DNA of 64,000 bases from Anisus vortex (lineage: Eukaryota > Mollusca > Gastropoda > Planorbidae). The DNA lies in assembly GCA_949126835.1 (NCBI GenBank), contig OX421509.1:8392911-8456910 (forward strand). Reading direction: 5' to 3'. Below the pieces are notes generated by a model. The model saw nothing but the letters and a program-made list of their open reading frames with translations, was not told the origin of the DNA and made no database searches. Each line of letters begins with the position of its first letter. The first letter of the stretch is position 1. Below are positions 21,535 through 33,051 of the stretch, piece by piece. The translations under genes and the position numbers were made by a program.

Positions 21535-21746
21535 CGTTCACCAGGTGTTTGTGACCACGGCATACTAGGGGATTGTCGGGCAAGCACTAAGCACAGCCGC
21601 CTTTACTTTCACCCCATACTAATGTAAGGTACCCATCAGAGCTGGGTAGACTCAGGGGCAATCCCTCCAGTCCCCGGGAACGAATACCAGCCCTCACCAG
21701 GATTCGAACCCATGACTTTCGGCTATTCCAGTCGGCCACCAATTCC
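21535..21746 (-). repeat. tRNA-derived SINE
   Basis: Minus-strand copy with CACCAGGTGTTTGTGACCAC, TCAGAGCTGGGTAGACTCAG and the B box as GGATTCGAACCC. A degenerate related copy lies at about 20719-20860. Confidence 0.8.
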
Positions 21747-22481
21747 CTCTTACTTGTAATTTTTTCCAATTTGTAACTCGCACAGTACGTGATGGATCAG
21801 GAATAGGGTTGGTAAAAAAAAACTGATGTTAGAAAGGTATGTGGGGAGGCCACACTAAAATAACGTGGCGACGAGCCGTATTGTGGCCCGCGGGCCGCCT
21901 TCTATTCGCGCCCCTGCTGTACACTTTAGAGTAGTCTCTAGCTAGACGTTAAGTTTTCGATGACTGTCACCGTACATTTTAATTGACATACATTTAAGGA
22001 TTTTATTTTTTTACTAGACTTGACCCAGACGTGTAGTCCTAGCAGGAGTACTCATCAATTATTCAAAGGCGGGAAATGAAAATGAATTGACAGAAGTCAG
22101 CAACATTCATAAAAGTGCGTAGATGTCATTCTTTATGCATTGCTGTAGTGTGAAAATGCCCTCGCCTACTTTCTCTACTCGATCAGAGGCTCAGTATTTG
22201 GTTTATGCAAAGCCGGCTGTTCCTGCCGTTAGTACAACCAGACTGTCAACTAAACGGCCCGGGTCCTAGCCCAGTCGCCGACCAATCCCTTAGACGCCCT
22301 GCATGAGTTTTTTGGCCGTAATAATATTGAATCTAGAAGGGGTGTCTGTAAACAAGTCAATCATATTTATAACAAACACACATTTGTTCATATTACATAA
22401 AGAGAAATTAGGATACAAACACACATATTATGAAATATTATGTACATATGAATACTTTGAAATATGAATAAGTTAAACAGA

Positions 22482-22585
22482 TTAATGGTGCGCAGTGGCG
22501 GAACGGCAGCACGATCGTCTGGCGTAACGAAGGTCCTGGGTTCGAATCCTGGTGAAGGCGAGGAATTTTTACCTGGACTTTTTTT
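22482..22585 (+). repeat. tRNA-derived SINE, head only
   Basis: Plus-strand fragment with A-box-like CAGTGGCGGAACGGCAG and a perfect B box, GGGTTCGAATCC. It is truncated after GGTGAAGGCGAGGA. Confidence 0.75.
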
Positions 22586-22974
22586 TAACACAATAATATA
22601 ATTCAGTTAGTTTAAATAGTTACATACACGCCTAGTCACATAGTCTATTTACGTAAAGAGAAATAGGAATTTAGACACACAAAAAATGAAATTAATTGTA
22701 TACGTAGCAAAAAAAACACGTATTGTAACTTTCAAAAGAAATTTTTAACAAATAATAAATTACTTTCATTATACGATTATCTAGCTAAATGCGGGTTTAT
22801 CACGAAAAAAATTCATAATAAAGAGAATATCTAAAGAAACCAGACTGTACCGTAAGTTGAAACAGGGTATAAATTATTGTGCAACTAAAGCTATTACAAA
22901 ATATAACGTACAACACAACATAAAATACAATGTTACAAATTATAATGTAGCTAAAATTGTAATGTAAGTAAAGC

Positions 22975-23200
22975 TGAGTACCCTTTGGACCAAATTGATT
23001 CATAGGGGCCGGTGAAGCAGCGTTCACCAGTTTCTGTGGCCACGGCATACTGTTTGATTGTGTGACCAGCACTATGCACAGCCGCCTTTACTTTACTCCT
23101 GTTAAGGTCAGGTACCCATCAGAGCTGGGTAGACTCAGGGACACCCACCAAAACCCCGGACCTTCGGTACGCTGGACGAACGCACCGTGCCCTCTGAATT
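22975..23200 (-). repeat. tRNA-derived SINE
   Basis: Minus-strand copy from ACCCTTTGGACCAAATTGAT to TCAGAGCTGGGTAGACTCAG. The tRNA head is partly deleted. Confidence 0.75.
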
Positions 23201-23204
23201 GTAA

Positions 23205-24435
23205 TGCAACATAAATTAAAATGTAACTTAAATTTTAATGCTACGTAATTTTATAGGCCTATGATGTAAACATATATATGCTTGAACAAATTATGATGTA
23301 ACAAATTATAAAACAGAACAAATTATAATGAAACATACATTATAATGAAACATTAATTACAATATAAAAACTTTTAATCTGACATAACTTAAAAAGAGGA
23401 ATAAATATAATTACAACATAACCAGAAATTTTGGTTGAAATGTTACATGTCTAAAACCACGTAGAATTAAAATCTCATCTGTTTAATTTTCATTTTTTTC
23501 TTCTTATTCTAACCGGACACGATTGATTATTTCACCTGCCCCCCCCCCCCCCCAATGAAACATAGAGCCTCCATCTCTTGACACACACACACATACACAT
23601 ACATAGCAACATATTCATAACCGTACACACACACACGGACACACACGCTTGGCAACATTTACTGTTCATTAAAACGCCCCGAATTAAAGAATGACAAGAA
23701 AACTGTAATGGAAAGAAAAAAATATTTCAATATTTCAATCACCCTTTCCTTGCCTACCTGTTTGAGTATGTGTGTTTGTATGTTTGTGTGTTTGTATGTG
23801 TACACATGCGCGTCTGTGTGTGTAGGTGGGTAGGGGGGCGTGATGAGATGATCGTCAGTAGGGGGGGGGGCGATGGGAGGAGGGGGGGGGGGGGGGGCAT
23901 TTGAAGTGAAGCAGCCGACTGCAATCAAAACTGGTCCATCACCATCATGAACACCAACAGCCTCAAGAACACACCGTGTGGTTAAACTTCTCTGGGAAAC
24001 TTGTAAGTTAGATTTTTAAAAACACATAATCAGCTGTATTGTTTGTCTCGTTTAAATGTTTCACCTCAAGCTGTAGTTTTTATTATATTATTAGAAAGCG
24101 CTTAGAATATAACTGACAGTTTGTTCCCTATAAATGTTTATCATATTTCTATTCCTAAATGTTGTACATTCTATAAATATAAATGTAAACATTTGAAAAT
24201 AGTAATTTGTGTTTCGTGATTTTAGAAAAAAAAATATTATTCTAATTATCTTGAAGGTTTTTGAATTACGATTGAACAAGTTTCAACATTTTAGAATTTC
24301 GTATAACATGTTTTTTTTTATCTTGTTGTTTTTTATTTGTTATTTGCTATTAGATATCTAATTGTTTTTGTTGTTTTTTTAAATTAGTTTATTGAATTAT
24401 TTGACTTAATCCTCTATATCCACATACCGATAGTA
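23205..24435. other. No gene recognised; low-complexity sequence
   Basis: The interval contains imperfect ATTATAATG-type repeats, CA/GT repeats and several poly-G/poly-C runs (for example 23540-23553 and 23883-23897). There are no coding signals I trust. Confidence 0.5.
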
Positions 24436-24438
24436 AGT

Positions 24439-24676
24439 ACGTAAAGTACCCTTCGGACCAAATTGATCATAGGGCCGGTGAAGCAGCGTTCATCAGTTTC
24501 TGTGGTCACGGCTTACTAGGTGATTGTGGGGCCAGCACAATGCTCAGCCGCCTTTACTTTACCCCAACTAAGGTACACGTCAGGGCAGGGTAGACTTAGG
24601 TATACACTCCAGACCCGGATTCGAACCCGGGACCTTCGGTGTGCCAGTCGAACACTCTGCCGCTCGGCCACCATGC
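24439..24676 (-). repeat. tRNA-derived SINE
   Basis: Nearly complete minus-strand copy: GTACCCTTCGGACCAAATTG at the left, B box GGATTCGAACCC and A-box side GCCGCTCGGCCACC at the right. Confidence 0.85.
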
Positions 24677-24684
24677 CTCTTATC

Positions 24685-24785
24685 CCCCATAGTATTTGTT
24701 ATTAATTGTTGTCTGTTGTTATCTTGTTACATATCCCCCATAGTAGTTGTTATTAATTGTTGTCTGTTGTTATCTTGTTACATTG
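24685..24785 (+). repeat. Direct duplication of about 50 bp
   Basis: Two adjacent copies of CCCCCATAGTAGTTGTTATT with the following TAATTGTTGTCTGTTGTTA differ at one position. Confidence 0.8.
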
Positions 24786-25184
24786 AAATGTATTTTCTAG
24801 CACAATTGATATTTTTTAAAACATTGCGTTAGTTAGTGTAAGTAAATTAATGTACGTTAGTTAGAGCGAGTTAGTTAATGTAAGCTAGTTAGTGTAAGTT
24901 AGTGGGTAAAAGTAGAGTAAGTGACGGAAACACACACCAAAAAAGATATTAATTTAATAATAAAATAATAGTTGCGCGTGTTAGGAAAGCAGACGCGACA
25001 CGGGGGACTTAACAAAAAGAGGACATAATTTCTGGAATTGAAAACATAGGTACTAACGTATTCTTGAAATGGGATTGTGGTAGCAAGTCAAAGTTGTTTT
25101 TGTTATAATAATGGCCCTGTTGGATGTGACGTCTCGGGAGTGACAGAGTTAATTCATAAAGTTGTAGGTAGGAATTATTTAGTG

Positions 25185-26281
25185 CAGGGGTCGGCAACCT
25201 TTTGCTAATTGTGTGCCAAACTAGGATTTGTAAACCATTCAGCGTGCCAATAGCATAAAAGTCAACCTGCTATATTATACTTGTTTTTTTTTATATAAGA
25301 CAATTTAACTCCGTAGCAAGACTAAGGCCAAAAGCAAAGGAAAGTTATGGGGAAAAAACGGTAATGCGTTTTACATTTAATAACAACAATTAACGCTTTT
25401 GTGATTATCAACCTTTTTCTTTTGCATTTATAACAAAAAAATTATATTACCAAATTTAACATTTTTGGTAATGATTTTGTAAACATTAGTCTATCATTTG
25501 GTTGTCCAGATAAGGATCTAGCAACTGATAATATTGATGATAGTTTATTCTAAGTTTTAACTGAGATTGTCTTTAATTTGCTCAATGCTATACAATAACA
25601 GGCGCATACTATAGTAGAACGTAATACATCTGTAGTAATCATGCAAACTGGGTAGTTAATGTAATGTTTAAAAAATGTGCATGAAATGTTTTAGACATAT
25701 AGATATAATATTTATATAATTTTCAACTACATTTCACAGTTTGGTAATTATAACGTTATATGTTGTAGGCCATAAAAGAAAAATAAGAAACACAATATTA
25801 GAAATAATAGCATATATAAAAAACGGGTTAATTATCTCCCTTTAATTCAAATAAAGTTTCTAATTTTGATTAAATATTGATGCCAAACAAGTTATGTTTT
25901 GTAAAATAACAAATATTAATTGCTAATTATTATTTCTTTTTTTTTTAATCCAGCATTATGGTATTCATTACAATATTTAATTATTAGAGGTATACAATTG
26001 ATTTACGTTAAACATTTGTAAATAAACATTTCCTGCATTAATTGTTTGTCCATTTAATCCACTTGATTTAATCCGTCCTTGTAAATGCGTTCAACTAACT
26101 GAAATTTGTCGCTCTGTCATTCAGAAACATCGTCTTCAACAGTCAGTTTTCCTCATTAAGAACTAAAAAATGTTTGTTTTTTTCATCAATAAAAAAAACA
26201 CCTCTTGGAAGTCTCTCGCGTGCCATTAAAAATCGCTCTGCGTGCCAAATTTGGCACGCGTACCTTGGTTGCCGACCCCTG
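25185..26281 (-). mobile_element. hAT element, internally decayed, perfect 8-bp duplication
   Basis: This is 1097 bp, from CAGGGGTCGGCAACCTTTTG to GGTTGCCGACCCCTG, with target duplication ATTTAGTG (25177-25184 and 26282-26289). It belongs to the same family as 15278-16625 in the opposite orientation and as the nested element at 52912-57124. The interior is AT-rich with no intact transposase frame. Confidence 0.85.
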
Positions 26282-26423
26282 ATTTAGTGGATTTAATAAT
26301 ATAATAGCTCCGAAGAGCAATATCTCTGAAGAGACCAATGTAAAAGACATAATTACAATCAATGTTTTTTTTTTAAATCCTGAAATGTTGGCCGTGAAAA
26401 AAAAATTAACTAATACATTACAT

Positions 26424-26626
26424 CAGGGATCGGCAACCTATGGAACGCCAAACTTGGCACGCAAGACACTATCCAATGGCACGCGAAAGACCATCGGTAT
26501 GGCTTTTTAGGTCTTTTCTAGATAAAATGTGTCTGCTAGAGCTGGGTGATAAAAAAGCTGTTGGCACGCTGAATAAATTATAAATCCTACTTCGGCACAA
26601 GATTATCAAATGGTTGAAGACCCCTG
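26424..26626. mobile_element. Short hAT MITE with perfect 8-bp duplication
   Basis: This is 203 bp, from CAGGGATCGGCAACCTATGG to a decayed right end GGTTGAAGACCCCTG, flanked by CATTACAT on both sides (26416-26423 and 26627-26634). Confidence 0.85.
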
Positions 26627-26917
26627 CATTACATAACGTATACATTAAATTTATTGACAAATTAAATGGCGATTTTAAAACTATAAAAAAAATTAAGAAA
26701 ATGATAAATGTAATGTCTAATAATATAGTCTAAATATAATGGCTTGCAATTAATGTAAAATTCGTATTAACTTGCCCCATTCTCCACTAGGCGTAGGAAG
26801 CCCAATTACTTTGTAGACATTAATCGTCTGTAAAATATAAGCAAAACACACAAAAAATAAGATTACATTTCTTCTTATTTATCGGATAAATTTTGTATTC
26901 ATGTATATTATAATTAA

Positions 26918-27158
26918 GTAAAGTAAAGTAACCTTCGGACCAATCTGATCATAGGGCTGGTGAAGCAGCGTTCACCGGTTTCTGTGGCCGCGGCATACTA
27001 GGGGATGTGTGGCCAGCACAATCCCCAGCCGCCTTTACTTTACCCCAACTAATGTCAGGTACCCATCAGAGCTGGGTAGACTCAGGGACGTTCTCAAGTC
27101 CCGGGAAAAGAATCCTAGCCTCCACCAGGATTCGAACCCAGGACCTTCGGCCACCGTG
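26918..27158 (-). repeat. tRNA-derived SINE
   Basis: Minus-strand copy with AGTAACCTTCGGACCAATCT, GTGTGGCCAGCACAATCCCC, TCAGAGCTGGGTAGACTCAG and B box GGATTCGAACCC. Confidence 0.85.
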
Positions 27159-27172
27159 CTCAATGTTATAAT

Positions 27173-27252
27173 TAACCCTTCCAGTACCGACCTACTTCTA
27201 TCTATGCTGCCTTCAGTTACGCTATATACGCGCCCGGGACTGTAAGGGTTAA
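27173..27252 (+). mobile_element. 73-bp-type TTAA MITE, copy 2
   Basis: TTAA-flanked, with termini CCCTTCCAGTACCG and CTGTAAGGG. About 90% identical by eye to copies at 8355-8435 (inverted) and 48862-48942. It directly follows a SINE. Confidence 0.75.
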
Positions 27253-27274
27253 GCAACGGTTAATGTATTTAATC

Positions 27275-27410
27275 TCATTAGTTAAACCCTTAATCAACAG
27301 CGCGACATCATTAAAAAATACATTAATCAAAACGCAAGACTAGACTCAGACCAGGGATAATCGTAGGGCGCAATAATCTTCAGTATTGAAGGAGTGTCTG
27401 TAAACATAGA
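27275..27410 (+). mobile_element. LINE family A 3' fragment
   Basis: Contains AAACGCAAGACTAGACTCAG, GCGCAATAATCTTCAG and GGAGTGTCTGTAAACAT, matching the 3' UTR of the other copies. Confidence 0.65.
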
Positions 27411-27897
27411 AGCAAGAATGAAGGTAAAATGGGGGTTGGGTTACTTTAATAACCTTGAACAATATTTAAATTTGCCAAATAGTACACAGGTACAATAAAG
27501 ACATAGTCAAAGACGTAACAAGAAAATTATAGCATTGGTAAATAAGATAGTTAAATTAAACGATAATAGTAATACAAATATGAAAACAAAATAATGAAAA
27601 TAATAATAAATTAGTTATTGGTATCCTAAAGAAAATTCAAGACGGATAATTCAAATTAAAAAACAGTTTAAAGAAAAAAAGGGAAAGAAAAAAAAAAGAT
27701 AAAAGACCCAAGGTCTAATGTCTGGAGTCAGGAACGGATTAAGAACCTAGTATACCGAGCCCAATCGCTGTGTAATTATAAGACAGAAGAATGAGAGAAC
27801 AAGGTAGCTCAACTAATAAAATAGCAAGTTCCTTAAGCCTATCTTCCAACACAAGCACTAATTTCTTTCTCCAAAGCTTTAGTTTGATATGGTACGA

Positions 27898-28456
27898 CTT
27901 CCGTCTTCTGTGTCTGAATTCCAGATTCCCATGGGACTATGTGACCTCCACCATCTTCTGTGTCTGAATTCCAGATTCCCATGGGACTATGTGACCTCCA
28001 CCGTCTTCTGTGTCTGAATTCCAGATTCCCATGGCACTATGGGACCTCCACCGTCTTCTGTGTCTGAATTCCAGATTCCCATGGGACTATGTGACCTACA
28101 CCGTCTTCTGTGTCTGAATTCCAGATTCCAATGGGACTATGTGACCTCCACCGTCTTCTGTGTTTGAATTCCAGATTCCCATGGGACTATGTGACCTCTA
28201 CCGTCTTCTGTGTCTGAATTCCAGATTCCCATGGGACTATGTGACCTCCACCGTCTTCTGTGTCTGAATTCCAGATTCCCACGGGACTATGTGACCTCCA
28301 CCGTCTTCTGTGTCTGAATTCCAGATTCCCATGGGACTATGTGACCTCCACCGTCTTCTGTGTCTGAATTCCAGATTCCCATGGGACTATGTGACCTCCA
28401 CCGTCTTCTGTGTCTGAATTCCAGATTCCCATGAAACTATGTGACGTCCACCGTCT
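27898..28456 (+). repeat. 50-bp minisatellite, about 11 units
   Basis: The unit is CCGTCTTCTGTGTCTGAATT, CCAGATTCCCATGGGACTAT and GTGACCTCCA. Units differ by one to three substitutions only, so the array is young or homogenised. Each unit has an EcoRI-like GAATTC and an NcoI-like CCATGG. Confidence 0.95.
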
Positions 28457-30045
28457 GATTTCATTCAGGAAAAAGTGCATGCACTTTTACAGGATTGAGA
28501 CACCTTGGACGCTGTCACTTTTACTGCTGTAAAAGCGCTGCTGATGACACTGTTGGTGTTTTTCTTGTATATCAACCATACTACATTCACTGGCCAGAGC
28601 TATACTCCCGTTGCTTACTATCTCCATAATCCCCTGTCCTACACTACACCTCCTTTTGTTCAAAACACACGTACAGTTTTGCAACAGTCCACCCCTGTCT
28701 CCCCTTACCGCCCGTCTACTAAAAAAAAAAAAAGGTTCTCCTTCCTGAAGAAAAACTTTGGAGTTGAAAACGGTCACAGGACAGAACCATCCCTCGGGTC
28801 TGTTTTGTTGTTGTCAATGTTTTTCTCCAGTTTTTCCTTTTTTGCTTTTAATTTTTCAATAGAGGAGGGTAGGGATTGAATTGAATACCTATAACACCCG
28901 CCTCATCCAAAACTATCTATATCCCTATTATCCTTATCCGTTATCCTTTTATCCCTTAATCCCCTGCGTCCTTATAATGTTTTTTTAATACCTCTGCGCA
29001 ATTAGCGCCCAATAGGGCGGTAATGTGGATGGAAAATCTAAACTGACATCTACATTGTGCAGTGGCTTGTTTTGGTTCGAGTCTGCACAGAGCTGCATGC
29101 ATTACAAACATTGTCCGTTTTCATAGAGTTAATTGCTGATGGTTATATATAATACATAAACATCTATCTATCTATCTATCTATATATATATTATCAATCA
29201 ATCCATCTATCTATCTATCTATTCACTTGTCTATGTTTCCATTCATCTTTCTTTTCATTTATCTAAATATATGTCTGCCATGTCATGTCTGTCGGTCTAT
29301 CTTCACAGATATATTGTATTGCAAAAGAATTAAACGCCGAATTAAAATAATGGCGTAGGAATGACGTAGGGATGACGTAGGAATGACGTAGTTACAGGAA
29401 AAGGGTTCGAAGATAGCCTCATTGAAGGAAGAAAGTTTTTTAGAATCCTTTTTTGAATTCGTGGTTATGTTATTCCTTGTTGGATAAATACGTATCCCCC
29501 CACCGCTCCCACGCTTAATTTCGTGATTAATTTGTATTCCTCAACTAAAATAGTTTGTAAAACATCTTCGCCAGTAGGTATTATAACCAACATTGTACAA
29601 TTTGGAGAACGTCTGTCTTTTTTGTTGTTGTGTGTGTTGTTGGGTGAATCATTTCACTAAAGTATAGGGGTAATAAATCTGTCAAAAAATAAATACGTAT
29701 TAACTCCCTTGACGAGAAGTCAACATGGACTTACGGGCTTTAATTAGTTTGAAATATACAAGCAGGAAAAAATAATGAGGGGGAGGACAGTATGTGAAAA
29801 AATGTCTTGGAGATTAACGCCAAATGACACACGTAATTTGAGAAATGTCATATGACAGTATAAGCGTCATTAAGATTTTCTATGGAAGCGCGATGTTACT
29901 ACTGTTGGTCAGGTTTATTATTTACTTGTATAATTAGCCCATATATTTCTTCTTTATAAGTCCTTATATAAAATTAACCGGTCCGAACCGTTGAAAACGT
30001 TTTTTTTTAAATACTATTTAGACAATAATGATTAAAAGATAACTG
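28457..30045. other. No gene recognised
   Basis: An open frame at 28505-28879 (plus), rich in T, P, Y and S, and an antisense one at 28487-28777 overlap. Neither has splice context or a recognisable motif, so I do not call a gene. The rest holds ATCT repeats (29163-29222) and a four-copy 11-bp GACGTAGGAAT repeat (29351-29392). Confidence 0.4.
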
Positions 30046-30049
30046 AGAT

Positions 30050-30300
30050 AAAACGCGTTCAACTGGCGTTCCGAAGGGCCTGGGTTCGCATCCTGGCGAA
30101 GGCTAGGATTTTCTCCCGGGTCTGGAGGGTGTCCCTGAGTCTACCCAACTCTGATGGGTAATTGACCTTAGTTGGGGTAAATTAAAAGGGCGGATGTGCA
30201 TTGTGCTGGCCACACAATCACCAAGTATGCTGTGGACACAGAAACTGGTAAAAGCTGCTCCATCGGTCATATGGACGGGATAATTTACTTTTTTTTTTAA
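30050..30300 (+). repeat. tRNA-derived SINE
   Basis: Plus-strand copy: B box GGGTTCGCATCC (one change), CCTGAGTCTACCCAACTCTG, GTGCTGGCCACACAATCACC and a T-rich tail. Confidence 0.8.
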
Positions 30301-30411
30301 CGTCCTCAAATTTTGATTACACTGAATGTATTAAGTTTCACCATTTAAATACATTTCAATAAGTCCCATCATGACACATCCGCCAATCTATTTAATACAT
30401 AATGGCTGTTT

Positions 30412-30592
30412 ATTATCTTATCTTATATACTACTGACGCTCCTTCTATAGAGACGATTATTGCGTCCTACGCTATTTCCGTGGTCTGAGTCGAGCTTTGC
30501 ATTTTGATCAGTGTTTTAAATGATGTGAAGTAACTGGTGTCCCTGGCTTTGTTCAGGCAACCCATTCCGTGCCAGGATGCCTAAGCCGATTC
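30412..30592 (-). mobile_element. LINE family A 3' fragment (minus)
   Basis: Minus-strand copy whose plus reading shows GACGCTCCTTCTATAGAGAC, GATTATTGCGTCC and GTTCAGGCAACCCATTCC. The TTATCTTATA at its left edge is the tail. Confidence 0.7.
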
Positions 30593-31017
30593 AATACAAT
30601 TTATTTAGTGATTATAGTTCTCCATGAACAACTTCAATATCACGATTCCAAAAAAACAACAACTCTTAAACATACTCTTGGAACCGAGTAGACAACTTGC
30701 AAAACGTTCGAAAGTCACTCATTTTACAGAAATGAACATTTTTCGCGTCGCAGTTTAGCATCTCTTGCAAAGTTCTTCATATTTTTTCTAAATTCAAATT
30801 CTTTAAATAACTTTCATTCTAGTACACAATCATTATAATAATTATATTACTATCAATATTATTATTCTTTATCAACTTTATCTCCCCCCCCCCTCCTTTT
30901 TTTTCTAGCCCGTTCTGCTTACCCACGATAAATGTGTGTTTTCAGACAATACAACCCTTTGTTCTTTGCAGAAAGAATAATTGTGCCACAAAAACGCCGA
31001 TGCTTATGTATTATATA

Positions 31018-31211
<194 letters not shown>

Positions 31212-31954
31212 TTCTAGATGGGTAATCTTTTGCATAGCAGTAATACTTATTTTTAAGCTGATAATTTGGGATGGGTTTAGTTCAAACTTAACATTCCAGC
31301 TCTTACTAGTGTCCTAAGATGAGTCTGATAATTAAAAAAAAAACACACCAGATAAACACCGTGTTGGCCACACGATCTCCAGAGTAAGCTTTCCCAACAC
31401 CTACCACTATTTATGAGTCCAATTGATCTCTAATGACTTTAATGATTTACGACACCACCGTCACATTTTTTTGTTTGTCTTAGCGAAATTGTTTTTTTCC
31501 ACACAAAGCCCAAGGCGTCGCTGTATTTCTTACAATTTTTTTTTGATGTATAGAGAGAATGATCTATATAAGGCCATTAAATCAAAAATCACTGGTTTTA
31601 ATGGTCACACCGGTAGAAGATTGTGTATCCAACACCACCTTTACTTTGACTCAGTTTCTGTCAAGTACCTATTACATGTGGGTACACATTTTTTTTAAAC
31701 AAAATCGATTTCTGGTTTCGGGGAGAAAAGCGATGAGGTGAATCCCAAGTCGATATTCATCAAAAATTATATATTGAACATTGGAATCAGTCATAATAAT
31801 ACTGTATATCAACTATTAGCTTGCGCGTAGTTCTCCTAAGGCCCTAAAGAGGTCATTGTAAAATGGGTTCTGCCCAACTAAAAACGTATTAGGTACAATA
31901 ATAAAGGATATGATTTCATTGATTTCATACAAAGAAATTCAGAATACGATCCAT

Positions 31955-32012
31955 GAAACTTATCGTATATATTACAGACGCTCCTTCTATAAAGTAGATT
32001 ATTGCGTCCTAA
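31955..32012 (-). mobile_element. LINE family A terminal fragment
   Basis: A very short piece reading ACAGACGCTCCTTCTATAAA and GATTATTGCGTCCTA, only the 3' UTR. Confidence 0.55.
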
Positions 32013-32127
32013 GCAACTACCACCTGAACATCAGTTATTCATTGTTCTTTTATTTATTTTTATATTAGTTTTACATAAAATGTGCTTTTCTAAACATTCT
32101 TTGATTTGTATCTTTACAGGTGAAGTC

Positions 32128-32160
32128 TCACGTGACAAAAGGGAGTGATTTTTATTGGTC
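32128..32160. promoter_or_regulatory. Putative NOX5 upstream elements: E-box TCACGTGA and inverted CCAAT
   Basis: A palindromic TCACGTGA (32128-32135) and an ATTGG (inverted CCAAT, about 32153) lie about 290 bp before the NOX5 ATG. TCACGTGA is the core bound by MITF/TFE bHLH-zip factors. A TCTTTACAG just before it could alternatively be the acceptor of a 5' UTR exon, in which case this would be transcribed sequence. Confidence 0.3.
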
Positions 32161-32419
32161 TCTCAGGATTGGGAAGGGAAAGTAATCCACTTAAAGTCAA
32201 GTTTATAGAATGATAACTTAGCGATTATCTGAGCTTGTTCAGTTGAAACTGGAATAAACATCTTTGAATAACCAAACATTCGGACAGAAGATAAATACAA
32301 ATATTGTATTTTTGGAAATAAAAATCGTCGTGAAAATAAAAAAGTTAATACATCTTATACGATAGAATCTGCTAAGCTGGACAGTGCTGGAGCATTGACC
32401 AACTGTGGTATCTGGAAGA

Positions 32420-33051
32420 ATGAAAGAAAAGCCTAAACTGACATCCATCACCAAAAGGGAATTAGACGCGGTGGAGAAATCTCCGCACAAGACGACACTA
32501 GGTCTTGCTGACGTCATTTACGAGAACATGTCAGAAGAAGAGGAGGGCAAAAACGGGTCCAGGAATCGCGCAGAAGCGTCCCGAATCGAAGTCGCCGATG
32601 AAGCTCCTCCGGACGACGCCCCTTTGCCTCCAATCGTTCCAAGGCAGAAGAAGCACCAAAATGGCGGCATCTACCCGGATATATCCGAAGAAGCGGAAGC
32701 GTCCGCCGCGTCCAGGAACGGGCCGTACATCGCGTACAGCTCCGCCCCCAAGAAGACGAAGTACGAGACGGGGGTGAAGAAGAAAACCAACAAGAAGAGG
32801 TCAGCCTCCGTGTCCAGCGTGTCCAGCGACAACAGCACCACCGAGCTGACCGACGAGCAGCCGCCCCTGCCGCCGCCGCCATTGCCGGACCGGAACTCCA
32901 GGAGGGACAGCGTGTTCTCGCTGCTGACCGACCCCTCGGAGACGGCCGTGGTTTACGACACGTTGCCCAGCCTGACGTCCAGGGGTCAGAGCTCGTCCAG
33001 GGCTTCCAAGACCGGAAGTACGTCGAAGACTGTCAGGAGGAAAGCGCTGCT
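32420..33051 (+). CDS. NOX5: NOX5 coding exon 1: long low-complexity N-terminal extension
   Basis: The ATG at 32420 has A at -3, and an in-frame TGA at 32396 makes it the first possible start. The exon encodes 210 codons plus CT (phase 2) before donor GCT|GTAAGT. It begins MKEKPKLTSITKRELDAVEK and continues with acidic, Lys-rich, Ser-rich and proline stretches (PPLPPPPLPD), and ends KTVRRKA. Predicted disordered and cytosolic, with many Ser/Thr near basic residues (possible kinase sites). The CT joins the first A of exon 2 to give Leu, so membership in NOX5 rests on phase plus proximity. High GC sets it apart from its flanks. Confidence 0.8.

Noticed and set aside
21850..21915. hAT-like end with GTGGCCCGCGGGCCGCC
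   Set aside because: Only one terminus is visible and no target duplication could be found.
28487..28879. Overlapping sense and antisense frames of about 96 and 124 residues
   Set aside because: No splice sites, no motif and no composition clearly different from chance. Kept only as an unexplained stretch.
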